Notes: generated from the letters alone by a model not told the origin. DNA of 64,000 nucleotides from Aphodovivens avicola (GCA_018712515.1 DVGW01000003.1:87924-151923); one strand, 5' to 3'. Counted from the first letter of the stretch, positions 17,146 to 25,413 are shown. Translations and numbers: made by a program.

Positions 17146-17263
17146 GCGCACACCTCCTCTTGGTGTCCTCGTCTTGTACGCTTCGAATCATTATCCACAT
17201 AACGAGCACGAATTTAAGAGGAGTGCATCAAAAAGTCCCCACATCTCCGCCAGTGGCGCGAAA

Positions 17264-17291
17264 ATGTTACGAACCTGTTTTATGGTAACAA
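17264..17291 (-). promoter_or_regulatory. Predicted hydrogenase promoter overlapping a TGTTAC-N14-GTAACA dyad
   Basis: On the minus strand TTGTTA and TAACAT are separated by 16 bp, a good sigma70-type pair, about 120 bp upstream of the small-subunit start. The same bases form the inverted repeat TGTTAC (17265-17270) and GTAACA (17285-17290). A regulator bound to the dyad would cover both promoter boxes. The regulator is not identified. Confidence 0.5.
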
Positions 17292-17529
17292 CATAGGACG
17301 ATGCGCTCGACGCGGAGGCGTTCGGATCCGCGCGTGGAGTTGCATGCGAAGCCCTGAAACGCCCTCCCCCATCAGGCTTGGACGGCCGCGGCGGGCTGCC
17401 GCAGCCCCGCGCGATTCATCGAGTCGAAACAATGCTCGGATACCATCGTTGGATACCGCATCCGGCCGCCGGATGCGGGACGCGGCCGAATGCGCGAAGG
17501 TTTTACGTTTCCCCGCGCCTGCGCGTCCC

Positions 17530-17576
17530 TATAATAGAAGAGTTGCGGCGAACGCGTCTTGAGAAGCGTTCGCCGC
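17530..17576 (+). promoter_or_regulatory. pheA promoter -10 and leader stem-loop
   Basis: TATAAT at 17530-17535 lies 67 bp before the pheA start; no good -35 precedes it. Immediately downstream a perfect 11-bp stem, GCGGCGAACGC (17545-17555) with GCGTTCGCCGC (17566-17576), closes a 10-nt loop. It would lie at the very 5' end of the transcript. There is no T-run, so it is more likely a stabilising or regulatory hairpin than a terminator. Confidence 0.5.
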
Positions 17577-17602
17577 CCCCTCGAATCGCGAAAGGAACCC
17601 CC

Positions 17603-18454
17603 ATGGCATCCAACGCTACGGCACTCGCCTTCCTCGGCCCGGTCGGCACGTACTCCGACGAGGCGGCACGCGCGTTCGCGGCGCGCCTGGGGATCGAGAA
17701 CCCGACGTTCATCGAGTGCTCGTCGTTTGACGAGGTGTTCGACTGCGTCGATCGGGGCAAGTGCGAATACGGCGTCGTCGCCAAGGAGAACGCCCTGGAG
17801 GGCCCGGTCACGGCGACCCTCGACAACTTCGCGTTCAAAAGCTCGGCCGTCATCCTGGGCGAGGAGGTCGTCGACATCCACCATTGCCTGGTGACGCACC
17901 CCGACGCCAAGATCGAGGACATCACGACCGTCGCCTCGCACGCGCAGGGGCTCGCGCAATGCCGCCGCTTCCTCGCCGAGAAGCTGCCGGGCCGCGCGTC
18001 GATCATCACCTCGTCCACCGCGGAGAGCGCGCGCCTTGCCGCCAGCGACCCGCACGTCGCCGGCATCGCCAACGAGCTTGCCGCCGAGACCCACGGCGCC
18101 GTGGTGCGCGAGCGCGACATCGAGGACCATTTCGGCAACCAGACCCTCTTCGCCCTGATCGGACGCCAAGGCCACGAACCGGTCTTCACCGGCGACCGCT
18201 ACAAGACGACGCTCGCGCTGTTCCTGCAGCAGGACCGCGCCGGCACCCTGAACATGATCCTGTCCGAGTTCGCCTACGCCGGCATCAATTTGTCGTTGAT
18301 CCAGTCGCGCCCCACCAAACAATCGCTCGGCGACTACATGTTCTTCATCGAGTTCGAGCAGTCCGTCAACGAGCTCCCCGTCCAAACCGCCCTCAACTGC
18401 CTGCGCCTGAAGCTGCGCGAAGTAAAGATCCTCGGCTGCTACCCGGTGCTGTAG
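17603..18454 (+). CDS. pheA: Prephenate dehydratase
   Basis: 283 aa from the ATG at 17603 with AAAGGA upstream; earlier in-frame starts lie upstream of the promoter. It converts prephenate to phenylpyruvate in phenylalanine synthesis. Residues 1-180 form the periplasmic-binding-like PDT domain, with LGPVGTYSDEAA, the VVAKENALEGPV region, STAESARLA and FGNQTLFALI (TRF-like motif). Residues ~195-283 form an ACT domain, with RAGTLNMILSEFAYAGINLSLIQSRP, which includes the ESRP-like SRP that binds phenylalanine for feedback control. There is no chorismate mutase domain, so it is the monofunctional type. Confidence 0.96.
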   Translation: MASNATALAFLGPVGTYSDEAARAFAARLGIENPTFIECSSFDEVFDCVDRGKCEYGVVAKENALEGPVTATLDNFAFKSSAVILGEEVVDIHHCLVTHPDAKIEDITTVASHAQGLAQCRRFLAEKLPGRASIITSSTAESARLAASDPHVAGIANELAAETHGAVVRERDIEDHFGNQTLFALIGRQGHEPVFTGDRYKTTLALFLQQDRAGTLNMILSEFAYAGINLSLIQSRPTKQSLGDYMFFIEFEQSVNELPVQTALNCLRLKLREVKILGCYPVL

Positions 18455-18473
18455 AAACTCGTAGCTTCTCCGG

Positions 18474-18583
18474 GAGCTGCTTGGCGGAGGCACGTGCTCA
18501 AACAACTCCTGAGCTCGCACGAACCGTCCACTGGACGGTTCGGCTCGTGCGGATACTGCGCGCGAGCCTCCGCCAAGCAGCTC
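18474..18583. repeat. Nested long inverted repeat between pheA and mntP
   Basis: Outer arms GAGCTGCTTGGCGGAGGC (18474-18491) and its exact complement (18566-18583) enclose an inner palindrome near 18517-18550 built on AACCGTCCA-C-TGGACGGTT, with GCACG/CGTGC extending it. The genes on both sides converge here, so it may serve as a shared terminator, although neither side has a T-run. It may be a small mobile or structural element. Confidence 0.7.
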
Positions 18584-18620
18584 TCGCATGTTTACGGCAG
18601 TCGGGCAACTCCGGATGAAA

Positions 18621-19202
18621 TCAAAGAGAGAATACCCCTAAGTGCTCCAAGAGGATCTTCAATCCGATGAGGATCAGCACGACGCCGCCGACGACGGTCG
18701 CCGGCTTCTCGAAGCGCGCGCCGAACTGGTGCCCCACCGCGACGCCGACAAGCGACAGCGCGAACGTGATGACGCCGATGAGCGAGATGGCCGGCACGAT
18801 GTCGACCTGGAGGAACGCGAAGCTGACGCCGACCGCGAGCGCGTCGATGCTCGTCGCGATGGCGAGCATGAGGATCTCCTTGAGGTCGAGCCTCGCCGCC
18901 TCGCCTGCGACGGGCTCATCGCCGTCCTCCTCGTGGAACGCATCGTAGAGCATCTTGCCGCCGATGAACGCGAGCAGGGCGAACGCGATCCAGTGGTCGA
19001 CGGGCTCGATGTAGGATTGGAACCCGCTGCCGAGCGCCCAGCCCGCAAGCGGCATCAGCGCCTGGAACCCTCCGAAGAACAGCGCGATGACGAGCGCCTG
19101 CCCCATGTCGAGGCGCTTCATCCCCAAGCCCTTGCAGACCGACACCGCGAACGCGTCCATGGACAGGCCGACCGCGATGAGCGCCAGTTCAATTATCCCC
19201 AC
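18621..19202 (-). CDS. mntP: Manganese efflux pump MntP
   Basis: 193 aa from a GTG at 19202, with GGAGGG 6 nt upstream. The longer frame runs into the upstream gene and is discarded. Six membrane helices are predicted, with the paired DUF204 repeats: GLSMDAFAVSVCKGL near the start and ATSIDALAVGVSFAF in the second half. The Asp in each repeat is the conserved metal-binding acid of the family. Between them is a long acidic loop (HEEDGDEPVAGE). Known role: exports Mn2+. It follows the MutY-like gene by 13 bp. No riboswitch is visible before it, unlike terC further on. Confidence 0.93.
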   Translation of the reverse strand: MGIIELALIAVGLSMDAFAVSVCKGLGMKRLDMGQALVIALFFGGFQALMPLAGWALGSGFQSYIEPVDHWIAFALLAFIGGKMLYDAFHEEDGDEPVAGEAARLDLKEILMLAIATSIDALAVGVSFAFLQVDIVPAISLIGVITFALSLVGVAVGHQFGARFEKPATVVGGVVLILIGLKILLEHLGVFSL

Positions 19203-19215
19203 GACTTTCCCTCCA

Positions 19216-20046
19216 TCAGGATACGAGCAGCTCGCCGACGCGCTTGAAGAAGCCCTCGGAGGCGAGGTCGCCGATGATCGACGCGATCTCCTCGTCGCCG
19301 ACGCCGTCGCGTCCCGCACGGCGCTCAGTCTCATTGAGCAGTACGCCGGCCTCCGCCGCGTCGATGCCCTCGGGGCCCGCCGCCAGCACGATGCGCACGA
19401 GCTCGGCGCGCTTCTGGCGCCGCGAGCCCTCGAAGGCGCTCTGGCGCGTATGGTGCGCGCTGCGCCGCGACGGGTTGGGCAGCGTCGCCTTGAGGTGCGC
19501 GCCGTAATCGAGCAGGGCGTAGTACCAGTCTCTGACGCCATCGGCAGGGCACGCGAGCTCGACCAGCGGGGTGAGAGCCGCGTCCTTGACGCCCTCCTCG
19601 CCGGGGAACAGCTCGTGGAGGAACACGGTGCGCACGTTGGTCTCGAGGTAGAGCGCGGGGCGGTCGAGAGCGAACGCGACGACGCCCGCAGCCGTGGCGG
19701 GCCCGATGCCGGGGAGCTTCACGAGCTCGTCGGCGGTTTCGGGAAGCCGTCCGCCATGTTCGGTCGCGCAGATGTCGGCGCAGCGCTTGAGCGCGAGCGC
19801 ACGTCGGTTGTAGCCGAGCCCCTGCCACTGCTCGAGCACGTCGGAGGTGCCCGCCGCGGCGAGCGCGTCGATCGTCGGGAAGAGCGCGAGGAAGCGCGGC
19901 CAGTAGTCGAGCACGCGCTTGACCTGGGTTTGCTGCAGCATCACCTCGGAGACGAGCACGGCGTAGGGATCCTCGATGTAGCGCCAGGGCAGATCGCGGC
20001 GATGGAGCCTCCCCTGCTCCCGAATGCGCTCCCGGAACGCGTCCAA
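19216..20046 (-). CDS. Atypical MutY-like adenine glycosylase lacking the Fe-S motif
   Basis: 276 aa from a TTG at 20046, chosen because GGAGGG lies 10 nt upstream and the N-terminus then matches the family; a GTG at 20109 gives 21 more residues. The DLPWR and EVMLQQTQV region (E34) and the helix-hairpin-helix LPGIGPATAAG (111-121) are clear. The catalytic Asp of MutY, normally in LDGNV or similar, is Glu here (YLETNVRTV, E135). After residue ~200, where MutY has the C-x6-C-x2-C-x5-C cluster, the protein has LPNPSRRSAHHTRQSAF with no cysteines. A short C-terminal helical domain replaces the NUDIX-like domain. Known: such cluster-less MutY proteins exist. It should excise adenine opposite oxidised guanine, if active. 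Confidence 0.8.
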   Translation of the reverse strand: MDAFRERIREQGRLHRRDLPWRYIEDPYAVLVSEVMLQQTQVKRVLDYWPRFLALFPTIDALAAAGTSDVLEQWQGLGYNRRALALKRCADICATEHGGRLPETADELVKLPGIGPATAAGVVAFALDRPALYLETNVRTVFLHELFPGEEGVKDAALTPLVELACPADGVRDWYYALLDYGAHLKATLPNPSRRSAHHTRQSAFEGSRRQKRAELVRIVLAAGPEGIDAAEAGVLLNETERRAGRDGVGDEEIASIIGDLASEGFFKRVGELLVS

Positions 20047-20050
20047 AGAA

Positions 20051-20091
20051 AGGACGCCCTCCGGCCATGCCGAAGGACGTCCTCCTGCGTG
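20051..20091 (-). terminator. Hairpin between the Rrf2 and MutY-like genes
   Basis: On the minus strand AGGACGTCCTTCGG pairs with CCGGAGGGCGTCCT (two mismatches) around CATGG and is followed by TTTCTTTGG. The GGAGGG used by the MutY-like TTG start lies in the second arm, so the hairpin may both terminate transcription and hide that ribosome-binding site. Confidence 0.55.
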
Positions 20092-20114
20092 AGAATCGAA
20101 TTGCGCCACCGCGC

Positions 20115-20615
20115 CTACCCCGCCGCCTCGACGGAGAGCTTGCGAGCTCCGCAATGGGAGCCGTTCGCGGGGATATGCTGGCAGGTGATGGCCGCCGACA
20201 CCGCGGGGTGCTTGACGCCCTGCTCGAAGAGCTCCTCGAGCGTGATGGACGAGAAATAGGCGTTGAGCAGGCGGTCGGCGCCCTGCCACACCTTGTTGTA
20301 GTCGCAGCCCGCCTGGCGCTCGCAGCACGTCGGATCGAGGACGCAGGCCGAGATGCTCACCGGCCCCTGGATCGACTCGAGCACGTCGAGCATCGTCGTG
20401 GAGGAGGGATCGCAGTCGAGCACCAAGCCGCCGCGCGCGCCGCGGACCGTCTTGATGAGCCCGCTCTTGACGAGGTCGTGCTGGATGCTGCGCGCGAACG
20501 CGTAGGGGATGCCCTGCTGGTCGGCGATCTCCGACACCGACATGTAGGCCTCGCCATTTCGATAGGCCGCCTGGAGAATGCGGCACGCGTAATCGCAACG
20601 ACGCGTCACGTCCAT
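20115..20615 (-). CDS. Rrf2-family transcriptional regulator
   Basis: 166 aa. The N-terminal winged helix (MDVTRRCDYACRILQAAY, VSEIADQQGIPYAFARSIQHDL, and the wing VRGARGGLVL) is typical of IscR/NsrR/RsrR proteins. Cys 91, 97/98 and 104 have the C-x5-C-x5-C-like spacing of the Fe-S-binding loop, so it probably senses iron-sulphur status, redox or NO. Its ATG follows the stop of the AAA+-like gene by 6 bp, so it is the second gene of that operon. The C-terminal ~40 residues after the cluster region are longer than usual. Confidence 0.9.
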   Translation of the reverse strand: MDVTRRCDYACRILQAAYRNGEAYMSVSEIADQQGIPYAFARSIQHDLVKSGLIKTVRGARGGLVLDCDPSSTTMLDVLESIQGPVSISACVLDPTCCERQAGCDYNKVWQGADRLLNAYFSSITLEELFEQGVKHPAVSAAITCQHIPANGSHCGARKLSVEAAG

Positions 20616-20621
20616 AGCCTT

Positions 20622-22310
20622 CTACCCTTTCAGCAAATCGTCGATGCTGCCGTCGAGCCCGCGCGAGAACTCGCGCACCACGGCGTTCTCGAGCGCGTGG
20701 TATTCCTTGGAGTCAAGCGGCTGATAGGCAGCGAGCTTCTCGAAAAGATTGTCGGTGGTGACCGGCACGTAGTTGCGATGCATCAGGCTCGTCTTGTAGG
20801 CGTCCTCGATCGCCTCGCGCGCCGCCATGTACAGGTCGTAGCGCGGCATGCCCGCCGAGAACTCGACGAGGTCGTCCAGGTTGATCCCGCGCATCGACGG
20901 GTGGTCGTGCAGGATGTCCAACCAGATGGCGCGGCGCTCGTCCTCGTCGGGATAGTCGATGTCGACGACGGTCAGCGGCTCGAGCAGATCGTAGAAGAAC
21001 CCGTCGATGGCGCGTCCGTCCGAAGCCGAGGCGATGACGAACACGTCGGGGTTCTCGACGGCCGAGCGGATGAGGTTGATGGCCTCGCGCGCGCCGCGCG
21101 ACAGCGTCGCGTACACAAACCCGCCGAGGTCGTCGTCCGCGTCGACGACGGGCGCCTCCCACAGGTCGAGGTCCTCGAGCATGAGCACGCCGGGGCCCTC
21201 GAACGCGTTGCGCGCGGAGTTGAGGCGCGGATGGTTGTCGGCCTGGGCCATCACGCACAGCACCGGGGCGCCCTGGAGGTTCTCCTCCATGTGCATGCGG
21301 ATCGCGGGCAGCCCGATCTCGCCGAGCGTCGCCGTCATGAACCGATGCGCGTCCTCGCGCGCCGGCGAGCGGAACAGAAACGAATCCGCGGCGGGCATGC
21401 GCTCGAGGCCGTGACGGTAGTTGAGCAGCGTGACCAGCCCCTGGAACTCAGGGTCGTCCTGCATGCCAATGCCGAAATCGCGCATGGTCTTGATCGTGCG
21501 GTCGAAACCGGCGAGGTCCTTGTACGTGATGTTCTCGAGCGACGAGATCACGGCGCTCTCATCGGCCTCCGCGGCCATCTTGCCGGCGGCGTCGTCGGGC
21601 TGCGCGTCGAGGGTGACGAGCGCGGCGGAGCCGTCGGCCTCGGCGGGATTCGCGGACGGCTCGGAAGCGGAGGCGGATTCGACCGGTTCCTCGGCCGCGT
21701 CAGAAGAGGCCTCCGCGGACGCGGCAGGCGCGTCATCATGCACCGGAGGAGCCGCATCGGAGGCGGCCTCGGGCGCAGGCGCGGCATCAGCCTCGGGGTT
21801 CGACTCCGCGGAGGGAGCCGCGGGCTTGGCGTGCCGTTTGGCGGCGGATGCGGAGGGAAGCGTGAGGTGTTCCACCTTCATCAGGCGCGCGGGGCCGCCC
21901 AGCCCCAGGAAATCCTGGGAGATCATGTCGGTCATCTCCTGCAGCTCCTCGCGCGAGAGCCCGAACTCCTCGAGCTTCTCGAGCGCCATGCTCTGCAGCT
22001 GGCCCGCGCACACGGCGAGCTCGTTGGGATCCATCAGGGGCTCGAGCTTCTCGAAGATGTACTCGGCGAGCGAGCGCTCCTTGAGCTTGACCGCGAGCAC
22101 CCACGCCTTGCGCAGCGCGAAGGCGGCGTCGGCATCCGCCCCGCCGTTCTCGCGGGTCCCCTTCTCGTAGGCGGCCAGGTAGAGGTGCAGCCCGAGCTCC
22201 TCGTCGCCCGCCGCGCACGCCTTGACGGCGCGGCGCAGGTAGGCAGCGCACGAGCTGTCGAATTCGTTGTTCTGGCTCGGTGAGCTGTTGGCGTCTTTGT
22301 CTTCGAGCAT
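20622..22310 (-). CDS. AAA+-like protein with degenerate P-loop and Ala/Pro-rich linker
   Basis: 562 aa, with AAGGAGGT before the ATG. Residues 1-145 are helical, with TPR-like stretches. Residues ~150-250 are an Ala-, Pro-, Glu- and Ser-rich, probably disordered linker. Residues ~260-540 resemble an AAA+ module: Walker B GVLMLEDLDLW (~374-384), an arginine-finger-like region, and a C-terminal helical domain starting DIDYPDEDERRAIWLDIL. At the Walker A position (~311-322) there is FLFRSPAREDAH rather than GxxxxGKT, so ATP binding is doubtful. No family name is offered. It heads the operon with the Rrf2 regulator. Confidence 0.75.
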   Translation of the reverse strand: MLEDKDANSSPSQNNEFDSSCAAYLRRAVKACAAGDEELGLHLYLAAYEKGTRENGGADADAAFALRKAWVLAVKLKERSLAEYIFEKLEPLMDPNELAVCAGQLQSMALEKLEEFGLSREELQEMTDMISQDFLGLGGPARLMKVEHLTLPSASAAKRHAKPAAPSAESNPEADAAPAPEAASDAAPPVHDDAPAASAEASSDAAEEPVESASASEPSANPAEADGSAALVTLDAQPDDAAGKMAAEADESAVISSLENITYKDLAGFDRTIKTMRDFGIGMQDDPEFQGLVTLLNYRHGLERMPAADSFLFRSPAREDAHRFMTATLGEIGLPAIRMHMEENLQGAPVLCVMAQADNHPRLNSARNAFEGPGVLMLEDLDLWEAPVVDADDDLGGFVYATLSRGAREAINLIRSAVENPDVFVIASASDGRAIDGFFYDLLEPLTVVDIDYPDEDERRAIWLDILHDHPSMRGINLDDLVEFSAGMPRYDLYMAAREAIEDAYKTSLMHRNYVPVTTDNLFEKLAAYQPLDSKEYHALENAVVREFSRGLDGSIDDLLKG

Positions 22311-22444
22311 GCGCCCACCTCCTTTGTCAATGTCTCATAAGCAAGGAAGCCGTCGCCGGACGGCCTCACGGTAAATGCACTGTCTCGGATAGCATTTTAT
22401 CGCACACACGCAAGCGCTGCTCCAGCGTCGAGAAAAATGCACAC

Positions 22445-22513
22445 GATGTGACAGGGGACGGCCCCGCTGTCACATTATTCAAATGTGACAGCGGGGCCGT
22501 CCCCTGTCACATC
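22445..22513. repeat. 31-bp perfect palindromic repeat (GGGGAC family)
   Basis: Arms 22445-22475 and 22483-22513 are exact complements around a 7-nt loop, TATTCAA. Each arm contains TGTGACAGGGGACGG. It lies between the AAA+-like gene and the HAD hydrolase gene, on whose transcripts it would form an extremely stable hairpin. A second, unrelated-in-detail but GGGGAC-containing palindrome occurs at 35322-35397. Confidence 0.95.
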
Positions 22514-22523
22514 ACGATGCCTG

Positions 22524-23264
22524 CTACCAGTCGAGGATCTCCCAGCCCATGCGGCGCGCCGTGCGCGTGAGCGGGCGGTCGGGATCGACGGCATGGGCCG
22601 TCTTGGCGGCCTTGAGCAGCGTGCGGTCGGAATGGTGGTCGCCGTAGGCATGCGCGATCTCCCAGTTGCCCGCGCCGAAGCGTCCGTCGGCGAAGCGGGT
22701 CAGGGCCGCGAGCTTCTCGTCGCCCTCGACGGGGAGCCCCTCCACCTCGCGCGTGTAGGTGCCGTCCTCGGCGACCTTCATGCGCGTGGAGATCTGGTAC
22801 TGGATCGGATGGTCCTGCATGCAGCGGATGATGATCGGCTCGAACGTCGCGGACACGACGACCACGACGACGCCCTCCTCTGCATGCCGGCGCATGGTCT
22901 CGGCCGCCTCGGGACGGAAGCGCTTGGCGATCTTGTCCTCGTAGAAGCGCGCGAGGTAGGCGTCCACCTCAGCGACGGGCTTGCCCTCGAACGCCGAGAA
23001 CACCATGCCGCGCACCCAGCTCTCGTTCTGGGGAAGGCGCAGCTTGTAGCGCAGGCCCCACAGCGCGATGCGCAGCGTGATGCGTTTGCCGATCATGCGG
23101 CGCCGCGCAAGGTGGCTGACGAGCATGACCGGGGAATTGCCGTCGATGCTCGTGCCGTCGAAATCGAACACGGCGAGGCGCACCTTGCCGCTCTCGGACG
23201 AGGACGGCGCGGGGCTGCTCTGCTCGCTGCGCGGGGTGTGGTCGGTAACGCGCTCGGAAGGCAT
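22524..23264 (-). CDS. HAD-IB family phosphohydrolase
   Basis: 246 aa from the ATG at 23264; the ribosome-binding site is weak. The first ~25 residues are Ser/Pro-rich. Then come AVFDFDGTSIDGNS (motif I with the two catalytic Asp), VVSATFEPII (motif II), and the AHAYGDHHSD region with the motif-IV acids. The order and size fit HAD-superfamily subfamily IB, which includes phosphoserine phosphatases and phosphatidic-acid-like lipid phosphatases. The substrate is unknown. It follows the ABC operon on the same strand but with its own spacing. Confidence 0.85.
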   Translation of the reverse strand: MPSERVTDHTPRSEQSSPAPSSSESGKVRLAVFDFDGTSIDGNSPVMLVSHLARRRMIGKRITLRIALWGLRYKLRLPQNESWVRGMVFSAFEGKPVAEVDAYLARFYEDKIAKRFRPEAAETMRRHAEEGVVVVVVSATFEPIIIRCMQDHPIQYQISTRMKVAEDGTYTREVEGLPVEGDEKLAALTRFADGRFGAGNWEIAHAYGDHHSDRTLLKAAKTAHAVDPDRPLTRTARRMGWEILDW

Positions 23265-23352
23265 CAAATCGGCATCTCGCTTTCATCTGTTGAATGGCCT
23301 CCGCGAATTATACCATCACGCCCCGCGCCGTCCCCGTCCACAGCGGGACGGG

Positions 23353-25413
23353 CTACTCCTCCTCCCCCATCTGGCCTTCCTTGGCGAACTGCGACGTGTA
23401 CAGGTCCGCGTAGAACCCGCCGGCGCCCAAAAGCTCGTCATGGGTGCCCTGCTCGACGATGTCGCCGTCGCGGATCACCAGGATCAGATCCGCGTTGCGG
23501 ATGGTCGACAGGCGGTGCGCGATGACGAAGGAGGTGCGGCCCGCCATCAGGTTGTCCATCGCCTTTTGGATGCGCTCCTCGGTGCGGGTGTCGACGCTGG
23601 AGGTGGCCTCGTCCAGGATCAGCATGCGCCGGTCGGCGAGGATGGCGCGCGCTATCGTGAGAAGCTGGCGCTGGCCCTGGCTGATGTTGCTCGCGTCCTC
23701 GTTGATCTCGGTGTCGTAGCCGTGCGGCAGCGTCGTGATGAAATGGTGGGCGTAGGCCGCCTTCGCCGCCGCCTCGACCTCCTCGTCGGTGGCGTCGAGC
23801 TTGCCGTAGCGGATGTTCTCGCGCACGGTGCCCTTGAACAGCCACGTGTCCTGCAGCACCATCGCGAACATGCCGCGCAGGTCGTTGCGGTCGAAGGCGC
23901 GGATGTCGTGCCCGCCGATGCGTATGGCGCCGCCATCGACGTCGTAGAAGCGCATGAGCAGCTTGACCATCGTCGTCTTGCCCGCGCCGGTCGGGCCGAC
24001 GAGCGCGACCGTCTGGCCCTCCCGCACTTGGGCGGAGAAGTCGTGGATGATCGTCTTGCCCTTCTCGTAGCCGAACGCCACGTGGTCGAACTCGACGTCG
24101 CAGGAGACGTCGGCGGCCGAGACGCTCGCCTGCTCGACCTCCACCTCGGGCGCGTCCAGGAACTCGAAGACGCGCTCGGCGGACGCGGCCATCTGCTGCA
24201 GGATGTTGGAGACCTGCGCAAGTTGGGTGATCGGCTGCGTGAAGTTCTTGACGTACTGGATGAACGCCTGGATGTCGCCGACGGTGATGATGCCCTGCAC
24301 GGCGAAGAAGCTGCCCAGGATCGCGACGACGACATAGCCGGCGTTGCTGACGAAGTTCATGACCGGCTGCATGAGGCCCGAGAGGAACTGCGACTTCCAT
24401 GCGCTCTCGAACAGGCGGTCGTTGGTCTTGGCGAACTGGCCGACCACACGCTTCTCCTGGCAGAACGCCTTCACGACCGCATGGCCGGAGAAGGTCTCCT
24501 CAACCTGGCCGTTGATGAGGCCGAGCGATTCCTGCTGCTGGCGGAAGTAGCGCTGGGAGCGCGACACGATGACCCGCACCAGGACCGCCGCCACCGGGAT
24601 GATGAACACCGTGACGAGCGCCATGATCGGGTTGATGGACACCATCATGATGAGCACGCCGATGATCATCGTGATGCTGGTGATGAGCTGCGTGACGCCC
24701 TGGTTGAAGCTCTGCCCAAGCGTGTCGATGTCGTTGGTGATGCGCGAGAGCGTGTCGCCGACCGACGTGCGCTCGAAATACCCCATGGGCATCCGGTCGA
24801 TCTTGGCGGCGATGTCGGCGCGCATCTGGTAGCACGTCCGCTGCGAAACCGACGACATCATCCAGCCCTGCACGAACGAGCACGCGGCGCTCACCAGGTA
24901 CAGCGCGAGCGTCGCGGCGAGGATGCCCGCCACCGCGTCGTAGTCGATGCCGCCTGTGCCGGCGATCTTGGCGCCGATGCCGTTGAACAGCTCGGTCGTC
25001 GCCTGCGAGAGCACCTTTGGCCCGATGATGTTGAAGATCGTCGAGCCGATCGCGAACAGGAACACGACGATGAGCGCCGCCTTGAATCGGCCCATGAAGC
25101 GGATCATGCGCTTCATCGTGCCCTTGAAATCCTTCGCCTTGGCGCCCGGCATCCTGCGCCCGTGGTGCCCGCCGCCCGGACCGCGGCGGCGGCGCGGCTC
25201 GGCGCCCCTCGCGGCGGCAGCCACCTGCTCCATGGCGTACGCCGATGCCTCGCGGCGCGCCGCGCGCTCCTCGGAGGTGGTGCCGGGAGCTCCGAAGGGA
25301 ACCGTCTCCGGCTGCATGGCCGCAGCGGCTGCCGTCTCAGCGGCGGGATCGAGTCCCGCGCGTCTGCGCTGGGCGCGCTCTCCTGCCGCCCTCATCCTCC
25401 CGTTGGCGCTCAT
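23353..25413 (-). CDS. ABC exporter half-transporter 2 (fused permease-ATPase)
   Basis: 686 aa, with GGGAGGTGATG before the ATG. About 110 polar N-terminal residues, rich in Arg and Ala, precede six membrane helices (ABC_membrane domain, ~110-420). The ATPase domain has Walker A LVGPTGAGKTTMVKLL, the signature NISQGQRQLLTIAR, Walker B MLILDEATSSVD, and the H-loop VIAHRLSTI. The start overlaps the stop of the partner gene at 25410 by 4 bp. Known: such pairs form heterodimeric multidrug exporters like LmrCD/BmrCD. The consensus-like signature on both subunits does not by itself show which site is degenerate. Confidence 0.93.
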   Translation of the reverse strand: MSANGRMRAAGERAQRRRAGLDPAAETAAAAAMQPETVPFGAPGTTSEERAARREASAYAMEQVAAAARGAEPRRRRGPGGGHHGRRMPGAKAKDFKGTMKRMIRFMGRFKAALIVVFLFAIGSTIFNIIGPKVLSQATTELFNGIGAKIAGTGGIDYDAVAGILAATLALYLVSAACSFVQGWMMSSVSQRTCYQMRADIAAKIDRMPMGYFERTSVGDTLSRITNDIDTLGQSFNQGVTQLITSITMIIGVLIMMVSINPIMALVTVFIIPVAAVLVRVIVSRSQRYFRQQQESLGLINGQVEETFSGHAVVKAFCQEKRVVGQFAKTNDRLFESAWKSQFLSGLMQPVMNFVSNAGYVVVAILGSFFAVQGIITVGDIQAFIQYVKNFTQPITQLAQVSNILQQMAASAERVFEFLDAPEVEVEQASVSAADVSCDVEFDHVAFGYEKGKTIIHDFSAQVREGQTVALVGPTGAGKTTMVKLLMRFYDVDGGAIRIGGHDIRAFDRNDLRGMFAMVLQDTWLFKGTVRENIRYGKLDATDEEVEAAAKAAYAHHFITTLPHGYDTEINEDASNISQGQRQLLTIARAILADRRMLILDEATSSVDTRTEERIQKAMDNLMAGRTSFVIAHRLSTIRNADLILVIRDGDIVEQGTHDELLGAGGFYADLYTSQFAKEGQMGEEE

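Larger units (their letters stand above)
17158..17602. other. Divergent promoter region of hydrogenase and pheA (445 bp)
   Basis: It contains the hydrogenase promoter inside a dyad at 17264-17291, the pheA -10 at 17530-17535 and a stem-loop in the pheA leader. Between about 17300 and 17500 no further structure or credible gene was found. Confidence 0.5.

Noticed and set aside
17378..17602. 75-residue N-terminal extension of prephenate dehydratase
   Set aside because: It would begin upstream of the TATAAT box; ATG 17603 has AAAGGA and matches the family start.
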